Shown in pieces: positions 27,975 to 35,836 of a stretch of DNA of 64,000 nucleotides (position 1 is the first letter of the stretch; the number at the start of each line of letters is the position of its first letter). The stretch lies in NCBI RefSeq assembly GCF_045063725.1, contig NZ_CP173695.1; one strand, written 5' to 3'. The notes under the pieces were generated by a model. The model did no database searches, was not told where the DNA came from, and worked only from the letters and a program-made list of their open reading frames with translations. Position numbers and translations under genes: made by a program. Source of the DNA: Sellimonas catena. GTDB taxonomy: Bacteria > Bacillota > Clostridia > Lachnospirales > Lachnospiraceae.

Positions 27975-28003
27975 TTGACATTCCTTCTGATCTGTAGTAA
28001 TAT
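27975..28003 (+). promoter_or_regulatory. Promoter of first tRNA-Leu gene
   Basis: TTGACA (27975-27980) and TAATAT (27998-28003) are 17 bases apart, about 30 bases before the tRNA. Nearly the same block recurs at 28257-28285. Confidence 0.85.
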
Positions 28004-28033
28004 ATCTTTCGGACGGTCGAAAGACAGTCACAT

Positions 28034-28118
28034 GCGGAAGTGTCGGAACTGGCAGACGAGCAAGACTAAGGATCTTGTGACTATTGCAGTCGTGTGGGTT
28101 CAAGTCCCATCTTCCGCA
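28034..28118 (+). tRNA. tRNA-Leu (anticodon AAG), copy 1
   Basis: An 85-nt class II tRNA without encoded CCA. The acceptor GCGGAAG pairs with CTTCCGC, discriminator A. The anticodon stem CAAGA/TCTTG closes the loop CTAAGGA, whose positions 34-36 are AAG. A long variable arm (GACT/AGTC) and the T-arm with TTCAAGT are present. It reads CUU; A34 would need deamination to inosine to read more codons. It has its own promoter and terminator. Confidence 0.95.
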
Positions 28119-28123
28119 TCTTG

Positions 28124-28158
28124 AAAGCAGAGTGCTGCAGGTCAGGCTCTGCTTTTTT
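28124..28158 (+). terminator. Terminator of tRNA-Leu copy 1
   Basis: AAAGCAGAG and CTCTGCTTT form a 9-bp stem followed by TTT. Confidence 0.85.
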
Positions 28159-28256
28159 GATCAGAATGTGTTATTTTCTATTATAGCACGATCTGATGAT
28201 AAATTGTATCTATTGATTAAAAAATATACATTTTTCAATTATTTTTAATTTTTATA

Positions 28257-28285
28257 TTGACATTTTCTTTTACTTGTAGTAATAT
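28257..28285 (+). promoter_or_regulatory. Promoter of second tRNA-Leu gene
   Basis: TTGACA (28257-28262), a 17-base spacer ending TTGTAG as in copy 1, and TAATAT (28280-28285). The shared spacer end and the shared tract before the tRNA show that promoter and gene were duplicated together. Confidence 0.85.
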
Positions 28286-28316
28286 AATTTACGGACAGCC
28301 GATAAGGCAGTCACAT

Positions 28317-28401
28317 GCGGAAGTGTCGGAACTGGCAGACGAGCAAGACTAAGGATCTTGTGACTATTGCAGTCGTGTGGGTTCAAGTCCCATCTTCCGC
28401 A
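28317..28401 (+). tRNA. tRNA-Leu (anticodon AAG), copy 2
   Basis: Identical over all 85 bases to the copy at 28034-28118, including the anticodon loop CTAAGGA and the variable arm. The CACAT-type lead-in before the gene is also shared, but the 3' flank and terminator differ. Confidence 0.95.
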
Positions 28402-28414
28402 TTTTTCATTATTC

Positions 28415-28458
28415 AGCTGAAATCCTCATTTTATGCAGGATTTCAGCTTTTTCTTTTT
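28415..28458 (+). terminator. Terminator of tRNA-Leu copy 2
   Basis: AGCTGAAATCCT pairs perfectly with AGGATTTCAGCT (12 bp) around a 10-base loop and is followed by TTTTTCTTTTT. It is unrelated to the terminator of copy 1. Confidence 0.85.
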
Positions 28459-28564
28459 GAATAAAGGAAGGTTTTTAGCTTCCACTCTTTCCGCACTCCA
28501 AAACAAAAAAGCAGAAAGAAATCTTTTTTTCTTTCCGCTTGTCTTTTCGCTTCTTTCTTTATTA

Positions 28565-29479
28565 TTATGACAGGCTTCTGACGTACGCTGCCGCCCAAAT
28601 CGCAGCAACCGCCCCGTCACTTACCGCTGTGGCCGCCTGTCGTACAAGTTTGACACAGATATCCCCCGCCGCATATACCCCCGGCAGATTCGTCTCCTGT
28701 TTTTCGTTGGTTACAAGATACCCGTCTTTTTTCTCCAGTTCCGGATAGAGCGATGTATTCGGCGTTGAACCAGCATAGATATAGACCGCACATCCCGGCG
28801 CCTCAATCCACTCCTGCTCTTTCGTATGTTCATCTTCAATAACAATTCGATCCGCCTGCCCCTCTCCTTCAATCCGGGACAGTCTGCTGTGAAGGCGCAC
28901 CTCCATATTCGCCGTCCGTTTTACTTTCTCTGTAAATTCCGGAATTGCTCCCAGCGTATCTTCAAAGTGGATAATCGTTACTTTAGAAGCAAATTTCGAA
29001 AGAAAAAGCGCTTCTTTCACCGCTCCGTCTGCTCCGCCCACAACAAATGCTTCTCTGCCTTCGTACTTCTTTGCATCTTTTGCCGGATTCAGCCCTGTTC
29101 CACGTCCCGCAAATGTATCTTCTCCCGGAATACCAAGCTTTCTTGGCGTCGTTCCTGCTGCAATGATTACCACCTTCGCTTCGTATGTCGTTCCTTCTGT
29201 CACGATCCGTTTTACCTCTCCGGAAAGATCTGCTTCTACTACTTTTTCCATTGCAATTTCGATTCCCGCACGTTCGGCCTGTTCCTTCAATCTGAGGGAA
29301 AAACTCTCACCTGTTTCGTCCGCAAGAATTCCTGCATAATGAGTGACAGTCGACACACTTCCAAGAAGTCCTCCTACCTTTTTCTGTTCTAAGACAATGG
29401 TTTTTAACCCTCTGCTTGCGGCATATACCGCACTGCTGATTCCTGCCGGCCCCGCTCCAATGACACAAATATCGTACAT
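28565..29479 (-). CDS. Thioredoxin-reductase-like FAD/NAD(P) oxidoreductase lacking the CxxC
   Basis: The fold is that of low-molecular-weight thioredoxin reductase: FAD motif GAGPAG (8-13), IIAAGTTPRKLGIPGE (105-120), NAD(P) motif VVGGADGAVKEA and the C-terminal FAD motif GVYAAGDI. The redox-active CATCDG segment normally found near residue 135 is replaced by LNPAKD (130-135), so the disulfide centre is missing. It therefore cannot act as an ordinary thioredoxin reductase; a ferredoxin- or other acceptor-linked reductase is possible but not shown. Length is 304 residues. It has no operon partner here. Confidence 0.88.
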   Translation of the reverse strand: MYDICVIGAGPAGISSAVYAASRGLKTIVLEQKKVGGLLGSVSTVTHYAGILADETGESFSLRLKEQAERAGIEIAMEKVVEADLSGEVKRIVTEGTTYEAKVVIIAAGTTPRKLGIPGEDTFAGRGTGLNPAKDAKKYEGREAFVVGGADGAVKEALFLSKFASKVTIIHFEDTLGAIPEFTEKVKRTANMEVRLHSRLSRIEGEGQADRIVIEDEHTKEQEWIEAPGCAVYIYAGSTPNTSLYPELEKKDGYLVTNEKQETNLPGVYAAGDICVKLVRQAATAVSDGAVAAIWAAAYVRSLS

Positions 29480-29635
29480 TCTATTTCCTCCGCTTCTATT
29501 TTCTTTTCAGTGATGATCATAACACAGAGTTTCAATAAAGAAAAATGATATATTCTTATTATTTCATAATTTCAGTTTATTATTCATATCCTGCAAGCCG
29601 GATACAGCCAGTCTCGGAACCACATTTTCAGGCAT

Positions 29636-29666
29636 CAAAAAAAACAGAGGAGGTTTCCTCTGTTTT
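29636..29666 (-). terminator. Terminator of infC-rpmI-rplT
   Basis: AAAACAGAGGA pairs with TCCTCTGTTTT just after the rplT stop, with a further run of T on the minus strand. Confidence 0.85.
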
Positions 29667-29678
29667 TCCAGTTCTATC

Positions 29679-30035
29679 TTAAGCCTGATTTGCTTTTGCA
29701 AGTTCTGCTAATGCTGTAAATCCTTCCGCATCGTTGATTGCCATATCCGCAAGGATCTTTCTGTTGATCTCTACACCTGCAACCTTTAATCCATGCATCA
29801 TCTTGCTGTAGGATAATCCGTTCATTCTTGCTGCCGCGTTGATACGAGCGATCCAGAGCTGACGCATCTGACGTTTTCTCTGCTTACGTCCTGCGTAGGA
29901 GCTTGCAAGAGCTCTCATAACAGACTGTTTTGCAACTCTGTACTGTTTGGAACGTGCTCCTCTGTATCCTTTCGCCAGTTTTAATACTCTATTATGTTTC
30001 TTCTTTGCGTTCATTCCGCCTTTAATTCTTGCCAT
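29679..30035 (-). CDS. rplT: 50S ribosomal protein L20
   Basis: L20 binds 23S rRNA early in 50S assembly and, in B. subtilis, represses its own operon through the leader. The 118-residue sequence has the family start MARIKGGMNAKKKHNRVLKLAKGYRG and the core RQLWIARINAAARMNGLSYS. It is the last gene of infC-rpmI-rplT, 30 bases after rpmI, and is followed by a strong terminator. Confidence 0.98.
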   Translation of the reverse strand: MARIKGGMNAKKKHNRVLKLAKGYRGARSKQYRVAKQSVMRALASSYAGRKQRKRQMRQLWIARINAAARMNGLSYSKMMHGLKVAGVEINRKILADMAINDAEGFTALAELAKANQA

Positions 30036-30065
30036 GTCTTACTCCTCCTTCTATTCTTCCAACTC

Positions 30066-30263
30066 TTATAAGTATGGTAATACTTTCTTCATGTTCTTTA
30101 CATTTGTAGAATCAGTAATGATAGATTTTCTAAGATTTCTTTTTCTCTTAGTAGATTTCTTTGTTAAGATATGGCTCTTGTAAGCTTTATTTCTCTTTAA
30201 CTGTCCTGTTGCTGTTTTTTTAAAGCGCTTTGCAGCTGCTCTATTTGTTTTAATTTTTGGCAT
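30066..30263 (-). CDS. rpmI: 50S ribosomal protein L35
   Basis: L35 is a small basic 50S protein. The 65-residue sequence starts MPKIKTNRAAAKRFKKTATGQLKR and has the typical HILTKKSTKRKRNLRK segment. It lies between infC and rplT in the standard order, with a taaggaggatcatt-like site before the ATG. Confidence 0.98.
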   Translation of the reverse strand: MPKIKTNRAAAKRFKKTATGQLKRNKAYKSHILTKKSTKRKRNLRKSIITDSTNVKNMKKVLPYL

Positions 30264-30297
30264 AATAATGATCCTCCTTAAATTATAAAATTTATTT

Positions 30298-30804
30298 TTA
30301 ACGTTTTTCAGTTAAAACCATGCTCATGCTTCTTCCTTCCAGCTTTGCCGGCTTTTCTACAACCGCAATCTCTTTCAGGTGTTCCGCAAAATCATCCAGA
30401 ATATGTTTGCTCTGCTGCATATGAGCCATTTCACGTCCGCGGAAACGAAGTGTAACTTTTACCTTATTCCCTTTCTGGATAAACTTCCTTGCATTGTTTA
30501 CTTTCGTGTTCAAGTCATTCGTATCAATATTTGGAGATAATCGAACTTCTTTTACATCTACAGTCTTCTGCTTTTTCTTTGCCTCTTTTTCTTTTCTTGT
30601 CTGCTCGTATTTGTATTTGCCGTAATCGATAATCTTGCATACCGGCGGCTTTGCTGTTGGAGCAATCTTCACGAGATCAAGCTCGGCTTCCTGCGCGATC
30701 TTCTGCGCTTCTCTTGCAGACATAATTCCTAATTGTTCTCCATCCTGTCCGATCAGCCGCACTTCTCTGTCGCGGATCTGTTCGTTAATCATTAAATCGC
30801 TAAT
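30298..30804 (-). CDS. infC: Translation initiation factor IF-3, probable AUU start
   Basis: IF-3 binds the 30S subunit and checks start codon and initiator tRNA. I place the start at ATT 30804, which has ggaggtgtacaaca before it; the product then begins (M)ISDLMINEQIRDREVRLI like other clostridial IF-3 proteins. The frame extends to an ATG at 30861, but that lies inside the attenuator. The 168-residue protein has the N-domain KPPVCKIIDYGKYKYEQ and C-domain VKVTLRFRGREMAH. AUU starts are known in infC and let IF-3 repress its own translation. It leads the infC-rpmI-rplT operon. Confidence 0.92.
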   Translation of the reverse strand: MSDLMINEQIRDREVRLIGQDGEQLGIMSAREAQKIAQEAELDLVKIAPTAKPPVCKIIDYGKYKYEQTRKEKEAKKKQKTVDVKEVRLSPNIDTNDLNTKVNNARKFIQKGNKVKVTLRFRGREMAHMQQSKHILDDFAEHLKEIAVVEKPAKLEGRSMSMVLTEKR

Positions 30805-31000
30805 TGTTGTACACCTCCATGTTTGAATACTCATTCCTTGCCATAAAAAAATGGATAGCACAGACTATCCACATGATCTATCTTTACAAACCGGGCTCTC
30901 TGATATAAAATATAGAGATAACGATTGTAATTCTATATCAAACCATCAGTCACTCTTTCGTGCTGCGGTGAGAGTGGATACTCTGCTTTCTTTTCACACA
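30805..31000 (-). ncRNA. infC operon leader with transcription attenuator
   Basis: The stretch from the predicted start near 31000 to infC holds no gene. On the minus strand it contains several stems, a terminator GGATAG/CTATCC plus TTTTTTT (30845-30870), and an upstream TATCC-containing segment near 30971-30980 that could pair with the GGATA arm instead. L20-dependent attenuation of this operon is known in B. subtilis; the same mechanism is inferred, not shown. I did not fold it computationally. Confidence 0.7.
30845..30870 (-). terminator. Attenuator terminator in infC leader
   Basis: GGATAG, a 6-base loop and CTATCC are followed by ATTTTTTT on the minus strand, 41 bases before the infC ATT. 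Confidence 0.8.
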
Positions 31001-31006
31001 GCTGTT

Positions 31007-31035
31007 ATTCTAGCACAGCTTTCTTTTTCTGTCAA
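31007..31035 (-). promoter_or_regulatory. Promoter of infC-rpmI-rplT
   Basis: TTGACA (31030-31035) and TAGAAT (31007-31012) on the minus strand are 17 bases apart. Confidence 0.8.
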
Positions 31036-31160
31036 ATACTTTTTTTTTGGAAATCTGATCTTTCTATTTTTCTCTTGTTTTTTACACGTCTCTGTGACAT
31101 AATATACACACTCACTTTAAAGTGATAAAAAAATAAATTGTTGGGAATTTGGGGGTACAA

Positions 31161-32495
31161 ATGAAAGAAAGAAGTAATTTTTCCAGCAGGCTCGGCTTTG
31201 TTCTTGCTGCGGCCGGATCTGCTGTAGGTCTTGGGAATATCTGGCGTTTTCCCTATCTGGCAGCACAATACGGCGGGGGAACTTTCCTTCTGGTTTATCT
31301 GATTCTTACTGTCACTTTTGGTTTTTCTCTGATGCTTGCGGAAATCGCCATCGGACGAAAAACCGGATTAAGTGCCATTGGTGCATTCAAAAAACTGGAT
31401 CATCGTTTTGGGTTTCTCGGAATTCTGGCATCCCTTGTGCCGATCATCATCTTTCCTTATTATTCCGTAATCGGCGGATGGGTTACAAAATATCTTGCAG
31501 TCTTTTTGACAGGAGGAGGAAAGTCAGCTGCAGCCGATACCTATTATACTGATTTTATCGCTTCTCCTGTCGAGCCGCTGGGCTGGTTTTTTCTTTTTCT
31601 CGCCGCCACAGCTGTTATTGTCCTTCTGGGCGTGGAAAAAGGAATCGAAAAGGTCAGCAAGTTTATGATGCCTGTACTCGTAATCCTGACAGTCGGAATT
31701 GCGGTATACTGCATCACACTGCCAGGAGCCGGTGAAGGCGTCGCCTACTATCTGAAACCGAACCTGAAAGATTTTTCAACCAAAACCGTCCTCGCTGCCA
31801 TGGGACAGCTGTTTTACTCTATGTCCCTTGCCATGGGAATCATGGTAACATATGGCTCCTACATGCAGAAAGACAATAACCTGGAATCTTCCGTACGGCA
31901 GATCGAAATTTTTGACACCGGCTTTGCGTTTCTTGCCGGTCTCATGATTATCCCTGCTGTATTCGTCTTTTCCGGCAAGGACGCTCTTCAGACAGGTCCC
32001 GGCCTGATGTTTGTCACACTTCCAAAAGTATTTGCAAACATGCCTTTCGGAGAGTTGATCGGAGCTGTATTTTTCCTCCTTGTATTGTTTGCCGCACTGA
32101 CTTCTTCCATCTCCCTGATGGAAACGATTGTCTCGATTATCTGCGACAGACTGCACTGGACCCGGAAACGTTCAGCGCTTACCGTAGCCGTATGCGCACT
32201 GATTCTCGGCGCTCCTTCTTCTATGGGATTTGGGCCGTTAAGCTTCGTCAAAATTCTGAATCTTTCGATTCTGGACTTCATGGATTTTATCAGCAACAGC
32301 GTGATGATGCCTGTTGTAGCCTTTTTCACCTGCATTTTTGTAGGTTTCTTTATCAAACCGGAGGCTATCGGCGAAGAAGTACGTCTGAGCAGCAGAACAT
32401 TCAAAAGCGAAAAGCTTTTCTCTGTCATGATTAAATGGATCGCTCCGCTTTTCCTTGTCGCAATCCTGCTAAGCTCCGTATTTCACTGGGTATAG
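31161..32495 (+). CDS. Sodium-dependent transporter, NSS (SNF) family
   Basis: Members of the neurotransmitter:sodium symporter family import amino acids or related amines with Na+. The 444-residue sequence has about eleven hydrophobic helices. The first carries the ion/substrate signature AAAGSAVGLGNIWRFPY. The substrate cannot be deduced. I start at the ATG at 31161 with tttgggggtacaa before it. It has no operon partner; a strong terminator follows. Confidence 0.92.
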   Translation: MKERSNFSSRLGFVLAAAGSAVGLGNIWRFPYLAAQYGGGTFLLVYLILTVTFGFSLMLAEIAIGRKTGLSAIGAFKKLDHRFGFLGILASLVPIIIFPYYSVIGGWVTKYLAVFLTGGGKSAAADTYYTDFIASPVEPLGWFFLFLAATAVIVLLGVEKGIEKVSKFMMPVLVILTVGIAVYCITLPGAGEGVAYYLKPNLKDFSTKTVLAAMGQLFYSMSLAMGIMVTYGSYMQKDNNLESSVRQIEIFDTGFAFLAGLMIIPAVFVFSGKDALQTGPGLMFVTLPKVFANMPFGELIGAVFFLLVLFAALTSSISLMETIVSIICDRLHWTRKRSALTVAVCALILGAPSSMGFGPLSFVKILNLSILDFMDFISNSVMMPVVAFFTCIFVGFFIKPEAIGEEVRLSSRTFKSEKLFSVMIKWIAPLFLVAILLSSVFHWV

Positions 32496-32513
32496 TTTAA
32501 AAAGAGTTCTTTG

Positions 32514-32551
32514 GCGGGCACAGTATTATTCGATACTGTGCCCGCTTTTTT
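32514..32551 (+). terminator. Terminator after the NSS transporter gene
   Basis: GCGGGCACAGTAT and ATACTGTGCCCGC form a perfect 13-bp stem with a 6-base loop, followed by TTTTTT. Confidence 0.9.
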
Positions 32552-32615
32552 GCATACTTTTTCTCCATTTCGGAAAAACTCCATACTGAAACAGGAAAAA
32601 CGGAGGAACAGTCTA

Positions 32616-33965
32616 ATGAAGATTTCCAAGATGATACAGGAAAATATTTCTTATATTAATGAAATCCTTCCGGTAAAAGAAAGCTTTGACATTATAGAAC
32701 GCGATATGATCATCGGCGGACGTGAAAGCTGCTTTTTCTTTATCGATGGATTTATGAAAGATGAAGTCATGTCCAAAGTTATGGATACGCTCTTTAAACT
32801 CACACCGGAAGAAATGCCGAAAACGGCGACCGAGCTTTCCAGAACAATGATCTCGTATGTAGAAATCGATACTTTTTCAGAATATGATGAAATTATAAAG
32901 AATATTTTATCCGGAGTCTCCTGTCTTTTTGTAGACGGCTTTGAATCCTGCATTGCCATTGACTGCAGAACCTATCCTTCCAGAAGTGTGGACGAACCCG
33001 CACAGGACAAATCACTCCGGGGATCCAGAGATGGATTTGTAGAAACAATTGTCTTTAACACCGCATTAATGAGAAGAAGGATTCGCGATCCGCATCTGAC
33101 TATGAAAATGACAGAAATCGGGAAGTCTTCCCGGACAGATGTCGCTCTTTGCTATATGTCTGACCGGGTAGATCAGAACCTGCTTTCACTTCTTACACAA
33201 AAACTGGAATCAATGCAGGAAGAAGATCTGAAAATGAATCAGCAGAGTCTTGCCGAGCTTCTCTTTAAAAGAAAGTGGTATAATCCATTTCCGAAGTTCA
33301 AGTATACAGAGCGTCCGGATACTGCTGCCGCCTGTCTTCTGGAGGGAAAAATCATTCTGCTTGTAGATACCTCTCCTTCCGCGATGATTCTGCCGACATC
33401 TATCTTTGATATGATCGAGGAGGCAAACGATTATTATTTTCCAACACTGACCGGGATTTATCTGAAGATTTCCCGCGGTCTGATTACTCTGATGACCATT
33501 TTTCTCACGCCACTTTTCCTGCTTTTTATGCAGAATCCGCAGTGGATACCGGAAATTTTCGATTTTGTGCTTGTGAGGTCTACTGTAAATATCCCCTTGT
33601 ACTTTCAGCTTCTGCTGCTGGAGCTTTCCATTGACGGACTGCGGCTGGCAGCTCTCAACACACCCAGCATGCTCAGTACTCCTCTCAGTGTTATCGCCGG
33701 TATTGTGATGGGGGAATTTTCCGTTCAATCCGGATGGTTTAATTCCGAAATCATGCTTTACATGGCCTTTGTTGCTGTGGCAAACTATACCCAGCCCAAT
33801 TTTGAACTGGGGTATGCATTAAAATTCATGCGCCTTCTTCTTCTCACGCTCACGGCCTTATTTGACTGGATCGGTTTTGCGGCGGGGTGCATCATTATCG
33901 TGTGTTCCATCTGTTTTAACCGTACGGTTTCCGGACGAAGCTATCTGAATATCCGCAGGAATTAA
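32616..33965 (+). CDS. GerA-family spore germination protein (GerAA/SpoVAF-like)
   Basis: The protein has the GerA-family layout: an N-terminal soluble domain (about 1-275) with SLRGSRDGFVETIVFNTALMRRRI, then a membrane domain of about five helices (about 285-440) including PLYFQLLLLELSIDGLRLAALNTPS. GerAA-type proteins are receptor or accessory subunits of the spore inner membrane. The short 449-residue length and absence of gerAB/gerAC partners fit an orphan or SpoVAF-like member. The ATG at 32616 follows aaacggaggaacagtcta. It indicates a spore-forming host or recent ancestor. Confidence 0.88.
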   Translation: MKISKMIQENISYINEILPVKESFDIIERDMIIGGRESCFFFIDGFMKDEVMSKVMDTLFKLTPEEMPKTATELSRTMISYVEIDTFSEYDEIIKNILSGVSCLFVDGFESCIAIDCRTYPSRSVDEPAQDKSLRGSRDGFVETIVFNTALMRRRIRDPHLTMKMTEIGKSSRTDVALCYMSDRVDQNLLSLLTQKLESMQEEDLKMNQQSLAELLFKRKWYNPFPKFKYTERPDTAAACLLEGKIILLVDTSPSAMILPTSIFDMIEEANDYYFPTLTGIYLKISRGLITLMTIFLTPLFLLFMQNPQWIPEIFDFVLVRSTVNIPLYFQLLLLELSIDGLRLAALNTPSMLSTPLSVIAGIVMGEFSVQSGWFNSEIMLYMAFVAVANYTQPNFELGYALKFMRLLLLTLTALFDWIGFAAGCIIIVCSICFNRTVSGRSYLNIRRN

Positions 33966-33990
33966 ATTACAGCCTCCAGCATAAAATCTT

Positions 33991-34019
33991 TTGCTTCATG
34001 CCTTGAAAAATGGTATGAT
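33991..34019 (+). promoter_or_regulatory. Promoter of the DegV gene
   Basis: TTGCTT (33991-33996) and TATGAT (34014-34019) are 17 bases apart, 32 bases before the ATG. Confidence 0.65.
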
Positions 34020-34050
34020 AAGTAAAAAGCAGGATGAGGAGGTTACAGCA

Positions 34051-34914
34051 ATGAGAGAGTTTGTTATTACTACGGACAGCACCGTCGATCTTCCAAAAGA
34101 ATGGCTGGAAGAGCGTAATATTCCGACGCTGAAATTATCATATACCATTGACGGCGAAACCTATCCGGATATGGAGGGGATTTCAAAAAAAGAATTTTTT
34201 GACCGCATCAGAAGAGGTTCTCTTCCGACTACGTCCCAGGTGACACCAGGTCAGGCAAGGGAACTGTTTGAACCTATCATAAAAGAAGGCAAAGATATTA
34301 TCCACATCGGATTTTCTTCCGGATTAAGCGGAAGCCTGAACAGTGAACGGATGGCCGCGCAGGATCTGATGGAAGACTATCCTGAAGCACGGATCACCGT
34401 GATCGATTCTCTTTGTGCATGTCTTGGCGAAGCACTGCTTCTCTACTATGTTCTGAAGCTTAAAAAAGAAGGGAAAACTTACGATGAGATCGTGGCCTGG
34501 GCAGAGGAGAACAAGCTTCACGTCTGCCACAATGTTACAGTGGATGATCTGAACCATCTGCACCGGGGAGGCCGTGTTTCCAAAGCTACCGCCGTCCTTG
34601 GAACCATGGTAAAGATCAAGCCTATGATCCACATGGACAATGAAGGAAAACTCAGTGTCATCGGAAAAGAACGGGGACGCAAGCGCTCCCTGCACAAGAT
34701 CGTCGATATCATGGAGGAGCAGATGAAGGGCTGGGACAATGAAATTGTCATGATCACACATGGCGACTGTGAAGAAGACGCCCAGTATGTTGCCGGTCTG
34801 ATCCGGGAAAAATACGGAATTGATAATATTCTGATCAATGTCATCGGGACTGTTATCGGAAGCCATACCGGTCCTGGCGTTGTTGCCACGTTCTGCATGG
34901 GAAATAAAAGATAA
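34051..34914 (+). CDS. DegV-family fatty-acid-binding protein
   Basis: DegV proteins bind fatty acids and, as FakB, present them to the kinase FakA for phosphorylation. The sequence starts REFVITTDSTVDLPKEW and contains PTTSQVTPGQ, IGFSSGLSGS and HRGGRVSKATAVLG, all family landmarks. Length is 287 residues. The ATG at 34051 follows gaggaggttacagca. Whether it works with a FakA kinase cannot be seen, since none is nearby. Confidence 0.93.
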   Translation: MREFVITTDSTVDLPKEWLEERNIPTLKLSYTIDGETYPDMEGISKKEFFDRIRRGSLPTTSQVTPGQARELFEPIIKEGKDIIHIGFSSGLSGSLNSERMAAQDLMEDYPEARITVIDSLCACLGEALLLYYVLKLKKEGKTYDEIVAWAEENKLHVCHNVTVDDLNHLHRGGRVSKATAVLGTMVKIKPMIHMDNEGKLSVIGKERGRKRSLHKIVDIMEEQMKGWDNEIVMITHGDCEEDAQYVAGLIREKYGIDNILINVIGTVIGSHTGPGVVATFCMGNKR

Positions 34915-34924
34915 CATTTTTACG

Positions 34925-34953
34925 GGACTCTGCATGAATGCAGAGTCCTTTTT
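34925..34953 (+). terminator. Terminator after degV-like gene
   Basis: GGACTCTGCA and TGCAGAGTCC form a 10-bp stem followed by TTTTT. Confidence 0.88.
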
Positions 34954-35010
34954 CGGGCACATTTTCTCAATCTATCTTCTGTTTATTCTCAGGAAAATCC
35001 TACTATTCTA

Positions 35011-35063
35011 TTGACATCTTTTCATTTCTTTTGTAATATAACAGTGATATATAGCAGTGTTAT
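35011..35063 (+). promoter_or_regulatory. Promoter and palindromic operator of the TetR/ABC operon
   Basis: TTGACA (35011-35016), 17 bases, TAATAT (35034-35039). Overlapping the -10 is a 26-bp imperfect palindrome at 35038-35063 with arms ATAACA and TGTTAT. Its position suits autorepression by the TetR protein encoded just downstream. Confidence 0.75.
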
Positions 35064-35078
35064 ATAAAGGGGATCCGC

Positions 35079-35696
35079 ATGAATGAAACAAAACCAGACA
35101 CATTGCAGGCTATCCTGACAGCAGCAATGGACGAATTCCTGGAAAAGGGATTTCAATCAGCTTCTCTTAGGAATATCGTAAAACAGGCTGGTGTAACCAC
35201 CGGAGCCTTTTACGGATATTTTTCCAGTAAGGAAGCTCTGTTCGAAGCTCTCGTCGGAGAACAGTATGAGTATTTCATGAACTGCTTCTGCAGCGCTCAA
35301 CAGGAATTCGCTTCTCTTCCGGCGGAAGCTCAGCCTGATCAGGTAGGCATCACGTCCGGCTCATGTATGCGCGAGATGCTTTTGTATGCCTATTCTCATC
35401 TGAAGGAGTTCAAATTGATTCTCTGTCATTCCACAGGCACACGCTTTGCCGGTATGATTGATGAAATGGTAAGAATCGAGCTTCAGGCGACTCATGACTA
35501 TCTGAATGTGCTGAAGTCACTTGGAAGACCCGCACCGCCGATTGATGAGCATCTGGAACACATCCTTGTGACCGGAATGTTTAATGCTTTTTTTGAGCTT
35601 ATTATCCATGAAATGCCGCTTCCAAAAGCGGAAAACTATCTCGAAGAGATGCGGGAATTTTATACTGCAGGATGGCTGAAGATTATGGGGCAGTAA
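35079..35696 (+). CDS. TetR/AcrR-family transcriptional regulator
   Basis: An N-terminal helix-turn-helix (about 10-55) has the family pattern AAMDEFLEKGFQSASLRNIVKQAGVTTGAFYGYFSSKEALF. The C-terminal ligand-binding domain is not specific enough to name an inducer. Length is 205 residues. It sits directly ahead of two ABC exporter genes and behind a palindromic operator, so it most likely represses itself and the exporter. Confidence 0.92.
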   Translation: MNETKPDTLQAILTAAMDEFLEKGFQSASLRNIVKQAGVTTGAFYGYFSSKEALFEALVGEQYEYFMNCFCSAQQEFASLPAEAQPDQVGITSGSCMREMLLYAYSHLKEFKLILCHSTGTRFAGMIDEMVRIELQATHDYLNVLKSLGRPAPPIDEHLEHILVTGMFNAFFELIIHEMPLPKAENYLEEMREFYTAGWLKIMGQ

Positions 35697-35836
35697 GCCC
35701 TGTAATTTTTATCCAGAGGTTAGTTTGTGCTAACTTTTTTATAGCGGACTCCGGCTGCTTCTCCGTTCCTGTATGTTCCGGCCGGGCTTGGCAGGTATTC
35801 GGACAGCATCCGACACTTTTTATAAGGAGGTTTATC

